Assembly (NCBI RefSeq): GCF_958295425.1
Contig: NC_081149.1
Location: forward strand, 9,305,654-9,369,653
DNA from: Solea solea
Lineage: Eukaryota; Chordata; Actinopteri; Pleuronectiformes; Soleidae
DNA length: 64,000 nt
Reading direction: 5' to 3'
Numbering within the stretch: the stretch's first letter is position 1; the number at the start of each line of letters is the position of its first letter. Shown one piece after another: positions 1 through 13,676 of this stretch. A program made the position numbers and the translations under genes. A model generated the notes under the pieces. That model made no database searches. It was not told where the DNA came from and saw only the letters and a list, made by a program, of their open reading frames with translations.

Positions 1-940
1 ATCTGGATTAGATGGTGGTGGAGTGCGTGATCCTGCATACACATACCGAATTTAGTTTAAATCTGATGAGTTTTGACAGAGATATGTTTTGGGTTTTTTG
101 ACCCATTATTAAGAGATAGTGATTTCTTGAAAATGTATATCAGATTGTTCCATCAAAAACTGTGGACAGAAAGTTGTTAAAAAAAAAAAAGGCCAAACAA
201 GCATTACCTCATTGGTGGACATGGCCAGAAAGCAGACTAATTAGATAAGTCAATATTTTAAGAAAGATAAGCCAGGGTCACAATATGTGGCACCTCTCCA
301 GTTTGTGTGTGTCAAGCTGCTGCCTTCTGTTGCCTCGCTCTTGTTCCTGCTGTTCAGTTCAGTCTGTAATTTAGCACCCACTGAGCCCAGACAAAATACA
401 ATGGCCTGCAACAGGATGCTGTGTATACTCTGCTGCTCGACTCTGCAAGCAGGAAGTGGAAATGGACAAGGGGGATAAATCAAGACACATCACTGGGCTG
501 ATAGATCCTGAATGGAACCAATAGAGAACATAGAGCAAGGTCGGCATCCATTAAGCATGGCTTCAAGTCACAGATGGATAACACCACAACAGAGGGGTCA
601 GTCTGTGCTGCTGCTCTTAACATCTTTGCCATACGGTGGGTGTTTCACCATACCTGACAGCTAACATAATGCACACATGCACAAAAGAATGTAAACATGT
701 AAACTGGCCTACATTACTGTAGACTTGTCATACCGTAAATAATACCTGTGAAGCTGTGTAACAGAACTGGAGTTCTCAAAGGGCCTGAAAATTGCAACCC
801 AACCCAACCCGGCCTGCGGGTCTTTAAGCCTGTACCCGATGCAGCCCGACACACCAGCATGAATTGTCCCCCCATTGGCAAGAAGCTGGATGAGAAGGAG
901 ACAACTGTTGGTGCGATAGATAGAAAATGGAAGAAACATA
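1..940. other. Non-coding stretch, nothing recognised
   Basis: No reading frame here has the look of a coding exon with matching splice sites. There is a short poly-A run near 180. The block ends where a Tc1-type transposase remnant begins. Confidence 0.5.
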
Positions 941-944
941 AAAT

Positions 945-1305
945 GACTGCGGTCTCCATCGGTCTGGGGCTCCACGCAAGATTTCACATCGTGGGGCATC
1001 AATGATCATGAGAAAGGTGAGGGATCAGCCCAGAACTGCACCGGAGGAGCTTGTTAATGATCTCAAGGCAGCTGGGACCAGTCACCAAGAAAACCATTGG
1101 TAACACACACCGTCTGAAGTTTGCCAATGAACTCCTGAATGATTCAGAAAATGATTGGGAGAAGGTGATGTGGTCAAGTGAGATCAAAATCGAGCTCTTT
1201 GGAATCACTTCGACTCACTGTGTTTGGAGGAAGAGGAATTCAGACTATGACCCCAGGAACATCATCCCCACTGTCAAGCATGGGGATGCTTGTCACAGCC
1301 ACTAG
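945..1305 (+). pseudogene. Tc1-like transposase remnant, internally deleted
   Basis: This is a fragment of a Tc1/mariner-superfamily DNA transposase, the cut-and-paste enzyme of fish Tc1 elements. Around 1005-1080 the reading matches the N-terminal helix-turn-helix region ([15 protein letters not shown] and the KKTIGNT stretch). From about 1111 it jumps to a later segment reading FANELLNDSENDWEKVMWS, then IELFGI, VWRKRN and PTVKHG. The expected sequence between these blocks is missing, and the frame degrades after the PTVKHG motif, so at least two deletions have occurred. No terminal inverted repeats were found. The catalytic DDE residues cannot be recovered as a set, so the copy is dead. The family is clear; the precise ends are not. 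Confidence 0.85.
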
Positions 1306-4300
1306 GACCAATTTTTGCCTAGGGACACACCGGCATGGAGGCTATATAGAAGATGAGCCTCTCCATCACTGACCCACAGCTGCCTCTATGGCCTAGTCCC
1401 ATTTCTCATTTTTGCCCTTACCCCTTGCAAGTGTACTTGGTTCAAATATACAAATACTATTAAAAGGGACACCCCTTCAAGAATGTGATACATTAGCAGA
1501 AGTGACATGTTTTTGCTGGATATTCGACATACCATGCTCAAAGAAAACAATAGTCACTGTCAACTGTTGTTATATCGCTATCATTGACTATTATCCACAC
1601 ATCAGTATACAACCTTGAACCAGTTTATAGAGACTGCAAACATGTTTTGTTTTGCTCAGTGTAGCTACACAACTTGTTCACCAATGTCAGCTTTATGACG
1701 GTTTTGTTGTTCTGGGAAGTGTGCTCCTGAAAAACCTCCGTTTGAAGTACCAGTTGTGCAATTACCATATACCCTACCACTCTACCTCAACAAGAATCAT
1801 GACACTCTTCACTTGACACGTGAACACAAACAGAGGGTTCAGGCTAAGTGTTATACAGGCAAGGAGTGAAATAAGATTCAGCACTTTTCCACTATAAAGT
1901 TCTAGCATGACATGGCACGACTCGACATGGAAAACTACATGTCTGGTACCCAAACTGAATGGAAAAGCACCATAAATGTGCATATAGTATATATACACTA
2001 TACACTTGGTAAATCACAATTGACTGGTTTCTTTAACGGTTCATCTTTCACAGTAACTGACAGACAGCCTCCTGGAAGAAGGATCCAACCACTGGATCCT
2101 GATACATAGCTAATTTTTAGTCATTTTAATTGATTATTGCTATTAAATACACATCCGATATCTGACCCGTCAACAGAGCTGTGAAGGAGCTGCATTGTGA
2201 AGTCGACAAAACATTACAATCACTCCATATTCACTACTTTAAGAAGTCAAACCTTTCAAAGGAATGAGAAAAAGAAACACAGTGGAACAACAGCATGATG
2301 TAGTACAAAAATATCTCCTATGTGCCAATCGGGAATGGTGGTCTTGCACTGACAAAGTAGTGGATGGTCTAACAGCTTCTTAAAAGAGCCAGATGAGGCC
2401 TCTTTCACTGTCTACAATTATTCTGGATCCCAAACCTGCCTGGCAATGATGGCACCAATGTCATGCTGTCACCTGAGCTGAGCCATTATAACACAGGCAT
2501 TCTTAATGGCCCTATAGATTAAAGTCCAGAGGAACAAGACACCAACAGATTAAAAAAAGAAAGATAGGAAAGAGGATGATGAATTGCCTCAGATTGCCAG
2601 GCAATCATGCATAAATTACAAGGACGTGCTTAGGTATAATAACCAGTGCTGTTTTAAGTGATCGCTCACTCTTGGGGAGCTGTTGTGTAAGGAGCAGTGG
2701 GAGGAAAGAGATGGGTGGCGGGTAAAGAAAGGAGCGGGTCGCGGCTGTCTACTCAATCACATCACCGTCAAGGGTATCGCCCTGACACTGTCTCCACTCT
2801 GTGCCCTGAGCATCCACACAAATCTCCTGATAGACAGACGCAGCAGTCAAACAGCACCCTCATCCCCCCCAGCCAGGGCTTACAAGGTTCCCTGGGCAAG
2901 TCTCTGTGGCCCCACAGGCTGCCACTGTGAGGCCCGGCAACAACTGATTAGGATCAGGATCTAGGCTAACAAGGATCTGCCATGTGGATCTCAAAACAAC
3001 ATGCTCTGGTTGTGAATACATCATGAATGCGAAAGGGAACAGGCTGTCTCATGCCGTTCTCTGTCTGGATGTGCTGCACTCTCAAACGCCAAGTTGATTC
3101 ATGAGGAGCAGTTTCAGGTAGGAGAATTGGAACCAAAAGCTTGACGCAGCATCTGTGTCCACATAGCATGAGCTTATATTGTAAAGAGAAGCACATAGTG
3201 TGGAAGTAGCATATGTAAAGAAACACAGCTACTCTGCCATCCTCAGACATACGCTGAAGATTACGGACGCAGAGATCTCATGGCACAATATTAAGGAACT
3301 ATATATATCCAGTTGATGGGCGGTGCCAGAGTCCTTCATGGGTCCATTTTTGCATGAGCCAGCACTCGCAAAGCTCTGTACAGGACTCGACCCATTACCC
3401 CCGTGATTAAACACGCTACATACACATTCATATCTAATAGCTTTAATTTTAATTGTGCCCTGTGGTGTCCTAGGCTGATTAACTTTTAATGTTTTCTCGA
3501 GGCCTTTGCACACCATATGCATTTTATTCATGACATATTCTCACGTGAGCGACTTTTTTCTTTTTCTTTTTTCAAACCTGTATCCAGTCAATGCAGCTTT
3601 CACATCAGCAATGGAAATTTGCTAAACAGCATTGGGGCTTCAGACTAAGGTCGGATTTTTCAAAGTCAAGTCTTCAAAAGTAGTGAAGTAAAATAAAGAA
3701 ATGGAGGTCAAAAAACAACAAACTTACAGAGCTGACCCAAAACAGGACATTAACCAAAAAGCAATTAAACCTTAGCCTGACTAATGCCAGACTGTCTGGA
3801 ATGGGTGTCGTCACCTCCCACTTTCAAGAGGCATGACCACTGGACATAGATGAAAATGACTCCATACGCAGTTGGATAGACCTAGAACTAATCAGACCAA
3901 TGATCCTGATGACCTCTGCAAAGCGATGAAATTTACGTCAACAAAAGGGGTTGTTGTGGTTTTCTACGAGCGATGGCTATCTAGTAATCTAACGACAAGT
4001 CGTTTAACATGGAAGCATCAGCCGAGTTTATTTTCTTACTTGCATCACACGTAATGTGAATAGTGAGGACACACTTAATGTGTAACTGAGTTATATGCAG
4101 TTTTGTGCCATTTATTCATGTTGGCGTTGATGTACAAAATACTGTCATGAAAATTCATAGAAAAACAATTGTTCTACTCATTAACATAACATTGTGTGGG
4201 TTACCTGTCATTGCTGAAATGTAGTGGCCAAAACAAAACTGCCCAAAACAAAACTGCCCATGCAACTCTGCATTTTAGAGCTCCAGCACAGGATTAAGAT

Positions 4301-4708
4301 GACTGACTGCTGCTGTGTGATGCAAACAAGGAACACCACTACATTTGAGAAAATATAAAGTTACTGTTAAAAGGTCAGCAAAGTTGAAAAAGAAATAGAA
4401 TATCATTAAATCAGTAGTGGGTGTAATCAAGTTTGTGTTTGTGGGCAGCAGCATTCATTTGGCTGTTCTTAGATCTGAATCATCTCATATAACAATCACT
4501 CTGAAAGCAGATCATATTACTTTATGTGTGGTATGATTATTATGAAATATGAAGTTATAGAACAACTTTCCAGACTGAGCAGAATATCAAAGCTGTAACC
4601 AAAAGTTTGGAAACTTTTCTTTTTAATGTCTGTGGCCATATGATCAGATAACACCATGCATGCTCAAGTGCTCGCATGATGTATCGAGCACACGTGGATG
4701 ATTTAGGC
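1306..4708. other. Intergenic, no gene seen
   Basis: Apart from scattered short frames without coding character, I see nothing here that supports a gene. A short direct repeat of an AAAACAAAACTGCCC unit lies at about 4229-4260. Confidence 0.4.
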
Positions 4709-5385
4709 CAGGGGTGCTCACACTTTTTCAGCATGCGAGCTACTTATAAAATGACCAAGTCTAAATGATCTACCTACTACAAAAATGCAAAACATATATT
4801 TATTTATAAATATATTGAGAATTCTTTATATGTACAATGTATGTTGATGTACCTTGCATAACCACATGAGCCCATATTGCACAACACAACACAATTAACT
4901 ATGTACATTTTTTGTCATTACCTGACTTTACTCTGATGACTTGCACTGAATGGAATCAGCACAGTAGCTGCTGACAGCCAGCCTCAAGCACACTAACAAA
5001 TGATCATCAAACGCACTTCGAAAATGTCATCGTGAACAAAAGCCATCCTCCCATTCTGTATGAAAGTGATACGTTTTTGTCTTTTAACTTGGTCCAGCTC
5101 CCCCACTCATTTTTATACCCTTTCTTAAGTTTAAGAGAAAAATTGGAGGTAACTCGCTAGCTATCTTGTTAGTTTTGCTGCTGCACTTAGCGCCGTTGTT
5201 TGCACATGCGCAGTGACCTAAGTGTCAGAAAAAGTCAGATGTCAGCTGACTGGCTGCCCTGTATATCAATCAAGTGACAGGATGGATGATAGGCTGAAGT
5301 CTATTTTTTTTTAACGTTATGCGATCTACCCACGCTACCTTTGCGATCGACTGGTAGATCGCGATCGACGTACTGAGCACCCCTG
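4709..5385. mobile_element. Non-autonomous hAT-type DNA transposon with 8-bp TSD
   Basis: The element starts CAGGGGTGCTCA and ends TGAGCACCCCTG, a perfect 12-bp terminal inverted repeat. It is flanked on both sides by the identical 8-bp duplication ATTTAGGC (4701-4708 and 5386-5393). An 8-bp duplication and CAGGGGTG-type ends are the signature of hAT (Charlie-like) elements. At 677 bp with no long reading frame it carries no transposase and would have been moved in trans. The identical TSD and ends suggest a fairly young insertion. Confidence 0.9.
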
Positions 5386-8197
5386 ATTTAGGCACTCGAA
5401 CTCTTGAAGGGTCAGCTGATCAGAAGCACATTCTCGTCAAATGACATTTAGAGGACACATGAAGGATAGATATGATTGCATATCAGTTTCTCTCCCCTCT
5501 TAAAGTGTACACCCAGCCACATCAGTGCTATTGTTTGTGCCATCTGCATCAGCTCAAACAGCCAGTGAGCCTGGCAGGAGTTCAAGCTTGCCAGTTGACT
5601 CTCCACCGCAGAGGCCCTCGTGGGAATCATCTCTCACTCCGGTACAACACTTCTGGGCCCGAGCATTCGTCTCCCTTCACCACATCCTTCTTCATCAGCA
5701 TCACTCGGCATGCTCCTCACTTAAAACATGATACTGCGGTCCCTCTGCCTTTAAATCCCTGCTCTATCTCGCTCTGATTGCTTATAGTGCTTCTGTAATG
5801 CTAGCGCAGCAGGGAGCTTGGGAGCACAACAAACTTAGGCCATTTAACTCAATCGTATTCACAATGGCAAATTAGGCAGAAATACAGAAGAGGTTGCCAA
5901 ACACTCCACCCAATCAAACATATACACACACAAACACACACACACACATGGGGAGAACGGGAGAGTGTTTCTCCTCTGTGACTCATTATAGAACTGATAA
6001 TAAGCAGAAAATGTAGGTGAATGGGCAAAATTCTAGAAAGATACACTGGTTACTATTTACTTTGCACTTTGTCTCCATCACATTCTATGCACCACAGTGC
6101 AGAATGAGAGAGGAGGATTAATAGTCCCAATTTTCCACCCATTAATCCATAAAGATGCTATAGAGCAACTCCCCCTTTCCCTTTTCTGTGTTTCTTCCCT
6201 CTTTGTTTCATATCCCCAGCAGTATGACCTCGAGTTCAAAGCAGAAACACAGAGCAGGGCTTGTGTTTGTACAGACGAGGGCTCTCTCCAGCAGTTTCTG
6301 AAGGAAATGAGAAGACTCACTTGAAGTCTGTCAGCCCTCGTCTCTAAATAGCAGGTGGCAAAGGAACAGAGAGAACAACAAGAGTATGCGGGAAAGAGAC
6401 ACAAGAGTTGTTGAGCCAAAACAGCCGAGGCCTCAGGGATGAATCGGGGGAAATGCGGACAAATGAAAATATTCCTTCAGACATTTCAATGGCCACATGT
6501 ATGTACACACAAAGAGGGACACTTGAGCAGATACAGAGGGCTCATCAATGGTACACGTGAAGCCTGAGGGTTATTTTTGCTTAGCCACTAACTTACGTCA
6601 GTTAGCCAAGGTTTACTCCTCTGGACTGATGAGCTCCAAGTGGATCACACCAAAGGCTCCACACTGCTATGTGAAGTACAGACTTCTAAACCAACCAAGC
6701 AGCCGGCTGCCAGCTCGTAGATGGTTAAAGTGGTGTGGTGCATCATCCAAGCTTGGCAATGCATGCGTACAGGACTCCAGTCGCTGGTCTCCACAACATC
6801 ACAAATGCAGCAGCCATGAACACAAAAGCATGCCACATGAAGGGGCAGTCGAACTGAGAGGTTAGAGCTCGCCTCGGGGGTAAAAGCAGTCAGCGGCTAA
6901 GACTCTTATGTATCACTGGCATACAGTGCTCCACAGAACAAACTGAATAACCCATAGAGACGTGCACAGAGGACAAACTGGATCCATGTGTGTGGTAAGT
7001 GGCAGTTAAATACTGTACCATTAACCTTGGAGAAAGGAACTAATAACAGTGTACTTTGGTACCCTTTCCTGTTCCTATTTAATTTGTTCTATAAATGAAT
7101 TTCCCCTAAGGTGCTGTGTTGGAGTCGTCCTAAGAATCATTTCACTGGTGTTGGATGTGTGTGTGTGTGTGTAACATTTGCAGAAGTAGATTTCAGGCAG
7201 TAGAGTAGAAAAAGAAGAAATAATGGGGTGGGGGTTGGGTGCTCTGAAACTAAAACAATGGTTTGGAAACACAGCAAATTAAAGTCTATAAAGACAACAG
7301 GTGTGACCAAAACCAAGGAGATGAAAGCTTTATTTTACATCGGTTTTTTTTTATATATATTTCAGCATTTTAGAAAACTGCAGCATCTGAGGCCAGTTGC
7401 ATTGCTGCAACACAACACAGCACAACAAAAGGGAGTGATACAGCTTTAAGTGTGTCACATGTAGCATTGCTTTCAAGTCTTTTTTTTATTTGGAGTCCCT
7501 TGTGTCCGTGCTGGGTAATAAATCAGATAATATCAATAGCACATACGAAAATGCAAGGAATGGCACAATGAAAATGAGCACATGTCGGAAAAAAGGACCA
7601 ACATACATAAAAATAATCCTTTTGTATTGATTATTAACTTAGTCCAAGCAAGTATGGAGTGCTTTAAGCCTCAGCTTCACCAGAAAAACAAGTAATGAAG
7701 GCCATGAGGGAGAGAAGAAGAGCAACCAGAGGAGACGAAGATCAAGAAGAGGGACAGCTGCTTCTAAGTTTCTCAACAGTAGAGCTGCACACATGCTCAA
7801 ATATTCAACCATGAAACTGACACAAATAGATATTAGTAAGACACACATTCACGTGTGTCCCCAAGTGTCTATTTGAAGTCTGCGTCCCTGGGACAATGAC
7901 ACAACTGAAACACTTATCGTGCCAGGGCTTTACAATTTTGCCTGCCGTGATGTCTATTGCTCATGCTAACAATAGACCGAACCTTGCACGAGGTGGACAG
8001 AAGAGTGAGAAGGAGGGAAGGAAAGAAAAACCAAAGCGATTTATATAAATGATCTGCCGGCCAAGAGAGGCCTTCAGGCAGGGGCGAGCGAAGGTCCGCT
8101 CAATACCAATTGATCGTCGGAGGCCTAGGCATTCGTCTTAATTCTGACTAATTAGGGCAGAGGCTGACGAGGACGGGGTAAGAGAGATAAGTTGTTG

Positions 8198-8198
<1 letters not shown>

Positions 8199-8229
<31 letters not shown>
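8199..8229. repeat. (GT)n microsatellite
   Basis: A dinucleotide TG/GT run interrupted once by TTTG near its start. Confidence 0.9.
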
Positions 8230-8230
<1 letters not shown>

Positions 8231-10729
8231 CATCAGTGGGACCTCCCAGATTACAAAATCAAGCCCCCGTGTTTACAAAGCGTGGAACAAGCGGAGGATT
8301 AAGGAAATCAGTTTAGGAAACAACAACCGTCACCACATTAGTACTGCTGCCAAAAAAATTCCCCTGTCTGTTCAGCGAGTTGCCTGACAGGCAAGAGGAT
8401 GGGAATAAATCCGTCTCTCTCTTTCCCCCTCTCTCTCTCTCACTTCCTCTTTTTTTGTGTGTTATCTTGTTTGTGTGAGATCTGCAGATTATCTTCTGCC
8501 AGCACACGTCTGGCCTCTGGTAGCCAAGAGGCAGCAGAAAAGAGATGCTTCCCATGCTTCACCCATTCCACAGATAGACATCAAAGCTTTTTAATTGGAA
8601 TGAAAGAAAAGCTAGACTTGATCACTGGAACATATGGGGGGGCGCGGGGGGAGAAGGATCATGCACATGATGGGATCTACTGTATGTAAGCTCACAGTGC
8701 ACGGGTGAAAGATACAAGTCTGTGGACACTTGAGGCAAAATTGCTTCAGTGTGCGAGTAGATAGCAATGGAAACCTGACAACAGGAGACGTGGGCTGGGA
8801 GGCGTCTCAGAGTTTTACAGGTAAAGCCTCTTTAAAAGATCATAGCATTTGGGAGCAGGTGCTGAGCTGCTGAGAGCCTGGCTTCTGCTCGAGATTTCTA
8901 TCCGTCACTCCCTGGGGATGTTGGCAGTGTGAAGTGAAAGGTGGCAGGAGGGAGGTATCGCTGTGAACAAAAAGGGCAGCAGCGGGGACAATTCCACCCC
9001 GACGCAGATCACAATCTAACCACAGAAACGCACACAGACATTCATGTGCAGAAAATGACCACGCAGACAAAAGTGACAAAATATCAGGCGGCAGACGTGA
9101 CAGACAGGTAGCATATCTGGATCAGACAAGAGCCCATTGTTGAGCAGACACAGAGAGGCTCAGACAGACTGGGTGACCTGCACCCTTTGTCACTCACTCT
9201 CAGGTCAGCGAAGGCTGGCAGATATACTTGAATATCAGCTACTTTCTCTTGTTCTTTGACGCATTCAAATCCACTGCCCTTTCCACCTCCCGGTGCCCTG
9301 TTCCCTGCCATCTATTCATATCCCAGCGCGCCTTCCTTCCACCTCCAGCCCTGTGTTAGCTGCAGTGCTCTATCAGGAGTTCACAAATAGAAGCACAAAA
9401 AGCAAAAGGCGGCTGTCTGGATATCCTCACCTAGATTAAAAATAAGCACCTCAGCGGCTCCAGACGAAGTGTCATTCTACTCGCATCATATTAAGCACAT
9501 CAGCACAGACATGTCCCCTGAATTCCACGCTCATCAGCTCGAATGTGACGCCCTAATGACTGCCTGGCCGTCGATACTGGTCCACATAACAGTGAGCCTA
9601 GAGGGGGACAATTAGGGAGAGCGTAAGATGTTTTCCTTGATAAATGGTGTCACTGCTGGTATCAGTACTAATAAGCTGTAATTTGCTCTTGTACATGCTG
9701 GTGAGACGCACTGTAACCGCACAGCTGTAACCGCACAGCTGTAGACAGATGGGTGCATCCTGCAAGGCTTTACATTAAAGTGACACAAATGCTTTCATTA
9801 TCTCAGAGGGGTGGGGTCCACAGATATGTATCCTATCCTGTGCTGATGACATTAGGCCTGTGCGCCTGCTGAAAATTCACTAAGTGTGCAGCGGTGCTGC
9901 TCTAAAGGGGAGAGAGAGAGCGAGGGAGAGAGAGGAAGACAAATTATGCAGGAGTTTCACTGTGACTGCAACTTTTCTGTGGCTGCAGGTTCATTTTCTG
10001 TGACCTCAGCTTGTAACTGTGGTTTGAAAGTCAATTGTTTCAGTGCATCAAAGGTTGAAGGGTTGAAATACTTGGAAACTATTTAAATTGAGTATTAAGG
10101 CATCGCGATGTCACCCAATGGTTGATGAACTGCTGTTCCCAACACCATTTTGGTTTATGACCACATTTGGAAAAGCATATAGTGGGTCTGACTATAGTTA
10201 TAGTTTGTCCACTGCACGTCCACCTACACCTGTGTCCATGTCCTGATACACAAGCAAGACAATGCAGCTACATGTTAATAAAATCTTGAATCAAATACAA
10301 ATGTATACATAACATCAATGGACTATAAATGTATATGTTTATTTTGAGGCTTTCTTTCTATATCATGATTATAATTTTTTTGACACCTCTATTGTTTCCT
10401 CCTTACCAATGAGGTCACTGGTAATTTGCATCAGTTGCCCCCTGTAGTCATTTAAAAAAAAGGCAGGTTTCAGGCATTGTGCATTGATTTTTCCAGACCT
10501 ACTACTTCTACTTTTATTTACAGTCCACGGTTCTAGTTTCACTGTAGAATTTACAATAAGCTGAATTTGTGTTCTGCAGTGAAAATACCAATGTAATGAC
10601 AAATGTCTTCACTGAGGCAAATTGACATGTCTAAAATCTAAGAAACACACATTGATAAAAATGACAAAAATTATTATTTAAACTGTCACAGGCCACAAAT
10701 GGTTGGAAATCACCTGACAGATTTACTTC

Positions 10730-10731
<2 letters not shown>

Positions 10732-10778
<47 letters not shown>

Positions 10779-10791
10779 GTGCGTGTGTGTG
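10732..10791. repeat. (GT)n microsatellite, about 60 bp
   Basis: This is the longest GT run in the window, with two GC interruptions near its 3' end. It is likely polymorphic in length. Confidence 0.95.
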
Positions 10792-13044
10792 CTCTGAGGA
10801 GTGTCCAGAGAGACAGATCATCATGAAGACTTTTGCGAGGACACAGGTGGTGTGAGACTGCAGTGCGCTGTCTGATGTGTGTGGGTGAGTGACGGCTACC
10901 AGTAGAGCAGGGTTGACTTGGCCCATCAGCAGATGTGACACCAGCGCCAGTCTGAGTCTAAGCACAAGCCTCATCGGACCACTGTCTCTCTCCCTCCAAC
11001 TTTTTACTCTCCCCTCAGTGTCGCCATGCTGCCAGAACACTATCAGACGGGTTCCTATTGTTGTCAGTGCTGACTCACTCGAGTCAATGTTTACCCTGGT
11101 TTGAGTCGCCTTGTTAGGAAGTCGCCTGACAGCAATTCAGCTGATTGCAGATTTATCTAAGTGTGGCACAGAACGGACCGAGATCTATGGCAAACGCCAC
11201 ACTGAGCCACACAATCATTGTTTTAAGATCAAGTGTCAGAGTGGAAAAGAAGCGATGACTGCGGGGGTCGTTACACTTTAGATGAGCACACACACACATC
11301 AGTCAGCATTCTGTGTAATTATTCAGAAAGCCTTAAAAGTACAGCTACATTTACAGTATGCGTTTCCTTTTTCATACCATCTCTCTTAGAAACCCCGGAA
11401 ATCCATCCTTTATGCTCAATACCAAGCCAGGTCTTCAATTTAATTCCCCATCTGTGGCCAGCTTGAAATATTATCCAAGAAATGAGATCCGTGACCCTGA
11501 ATACAGAGTGTGAAGCAGCTCTGGGAGCAGAATAGAGACATGGCCTGATTCTGTGGCTAAGAGGAGGCCTGAATCCCCTCCCCAAGTGGCATTACTAAAT
11601 ATTTGCCCTCCTCCACTTGGCTGTCTAGACGCATCCACTCAGCCACCCCCCCCGTCCCCGTCTCATCACTCGTCTGTTCCGCACAGAAGCTGCAAGAGCT
11701 GGCACGGTCATCCAGGCAGGGCGCCAAACCCGCGACAAAAAGTTTCTCCACGCTGTCATAGGTCACGGAGGTTCACCAACCTGGAAACTATGGACGTCGC
11801 ATTTTTAAAACCTCTGGGCCCCCATTTGAGGAGTCATATGCAAACCAAGCAAGGGACAGGGAGGAAAAAAACACTGTCAAATGGTCTTTGTACTTCTCAA
11901 TGATTTGCAGAATGGAACCTTCAGAACTCGACAAGCGGTCTCTCTGGACTTCTCTGAGTTAGTGTTCCATATTCATTACCTTTTCTCCACACTCACATGG
12001 AGAGGTTTTAATTGCCTGCGATTCAGACTAAAAAGCTATAGAGGAGCCGAGTAAAGGCGGCGTGCCTCCTGAGAGGGAGATGTGGGAAGTCCACCACCAG
12101 CACACTCAACCTGATCGACGCATAATAACAGCCGTCATTACACATAACCAGATTATTCCCTTTGGCCATCAGCTCACGCTAATTTGTCCCCCTGCATAGA
12201 GACATACAGTTTCTGGGCTTGAACAAACTGATGGACCAGCGTGCACCGCTGCTGTGTGGCCACTGAAGGAGAACTCCAAGCAGCCACATAAAGATCATTA
12301 AACGAGTCAAACAAAACATCTTTCATTTAATGACTGACCATTGTCTGCTGGAGGTGTTGCGCTCAACAAGGACCCAGACGAAATCCAACTTTGACTTAAA
12401 CACTATTTACCTGAGCTTAAACTTTTTGACACAACTGTAATTTATCAGTTGTGTCTCAATTTAGGGGCCGACCAACATAGGACCTAACAGGTTGTGCCTT
12501 TCTGACCAAACCTATACAGGATTCACTGTAGGAAACAAATGTTTTGAAAGGAGACAATAATGGCAGTCAAAAAACACACTTTTAAGTTCCAGCTCTTGCT
12601 AATTGTGCACAAGTTTATAAAGAAAAACAAATGTCCTTGCAACTTTATTTTTTGTTTACAAGTTGCATTATGTGTCATTAGTGATCAGTAGTGAATCCTT
12701 GCTGTTGTTTTGCTGCTAGTGTTGACTGCATAGTTTGTCAGTTCCAGCTCTAAGAAGAAGAACATTACACCAAGGTTAATGTGCTAATGTTGACTTCTTC
12801 TTTTTTAAATTTCTATTATGACACACAACATTCAAGATGCAGTCTAACATATTTCAGTTGTTGTGTGAACAGGGGTGTGCATCAGAAGGATCAAATGGCG
12901 GTACATTTTGTGAAGTGTGTGTACATGTCTTACATAGGCTGTGTGGACAAATTGTCAAACAAATCTATGTTTGTGAAGACATTTTGGCTTGTCCACACAA
13001 CTTTAATTGGGCTTTTGAGCTTAAGACCTGGTTTTAGGGTTAGC

Positions 13045-13668
13045 TAGTGTTGTAGTACTCGAGATCGGTCCACTTTTTGAAGGTCTCGGTCTCGTCTCGG
13101 AATCGACTGCATTTTTACTCGGTCTTGTCGCGGTCTCGGACAAAGCAGACTCTGGATTTTATCTCAAGACATTTTTGGATGAACTTGTTAATATCGTTAC
13201 TGTGATTTTGCATAAATCGTATTGCTTCGGGTACAACCCTTAACTTGACTCATTTATCATTTGAAATTTTTGTCACTGTTAATGGCTGTCACCCCCCCGC
13301 CCCCTTTCACACGCCCCCCCACAAAAGTGCATGTGAGTGACAGGAGAAGAGGCCGTGAGAAGATGTCAGCCAACTCATCTATAATAAAATGTGGTTACCT
13401 GAACCACAAAGACTTTTTGTGCATAAATACCTCCAAAAGAAAACACAGCGCAACGTGTAAATTCTGCAAAGCGACGCTAACGGAGACGGCTGGGACCACG
13501 TCCAACTTTTACTGCCTCGGTCTTGGTCTTGTCTCGGTTTTGAACCCTCAAAGTCTTGGTCTTGTCTCGGTCTCGACCCCTCAAAGTCTTGGTCTTGTCT
13601 TGGTCTCGATACACTGTGGTCTTGGTCTCGACTTGGTCTCGGTGTAGGTGGTCTTGACTAAAACACTA
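13045..13668 (+). mobile_element. hAT-like element carrying a BED-finger fragment and CTCGGTCTTG subterminal repeats
   Basis: The ends are TAGTGTTGTAGT and the near inverse ACTAAAACACTA. The flanking octamers GGGTTAGC (13037-13044) and GGGTTAGG (13669-13676) match at 7 of 8 positions, suggesting an 8-bp target duplication. Both ends carry dense tandem GGTCTTGGTCTCG-type repeats. The interior reading frame (about 13336-13520) contains a CxxC motif in CKFCKATLTETAGTTSNFY, which resembles the BED zinc finger at the N terminus of hAT transposases. The catalytic domain is absent, so this is a truncated or non-autonomous copy. The insertion lies inside a GGTTAGGG-rich repeat. Confidence 0.65.
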
Positions 13669-13676
13669 GGGTTAGG

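Larger units (their letters stand above)
5394..13044. other. Intergenic region with microsatellites and candidate conserved blocks
   Basis: No coding exon is supported. The region holds several (CA/GT)n tracts, a short tandem copy of GTAACCGCACAGCT at about 9715-9745, and three blocks (about 8060-8180, 9490-9625, 12030-12210) whose balanced composition and lack of repeats resemble conserved non-coding elements. The last kilobase contains the common fish GGTTAGGG/TCCACACAA low-complexity repeat that a hAT element later interrupted. Confidence 0.4.
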
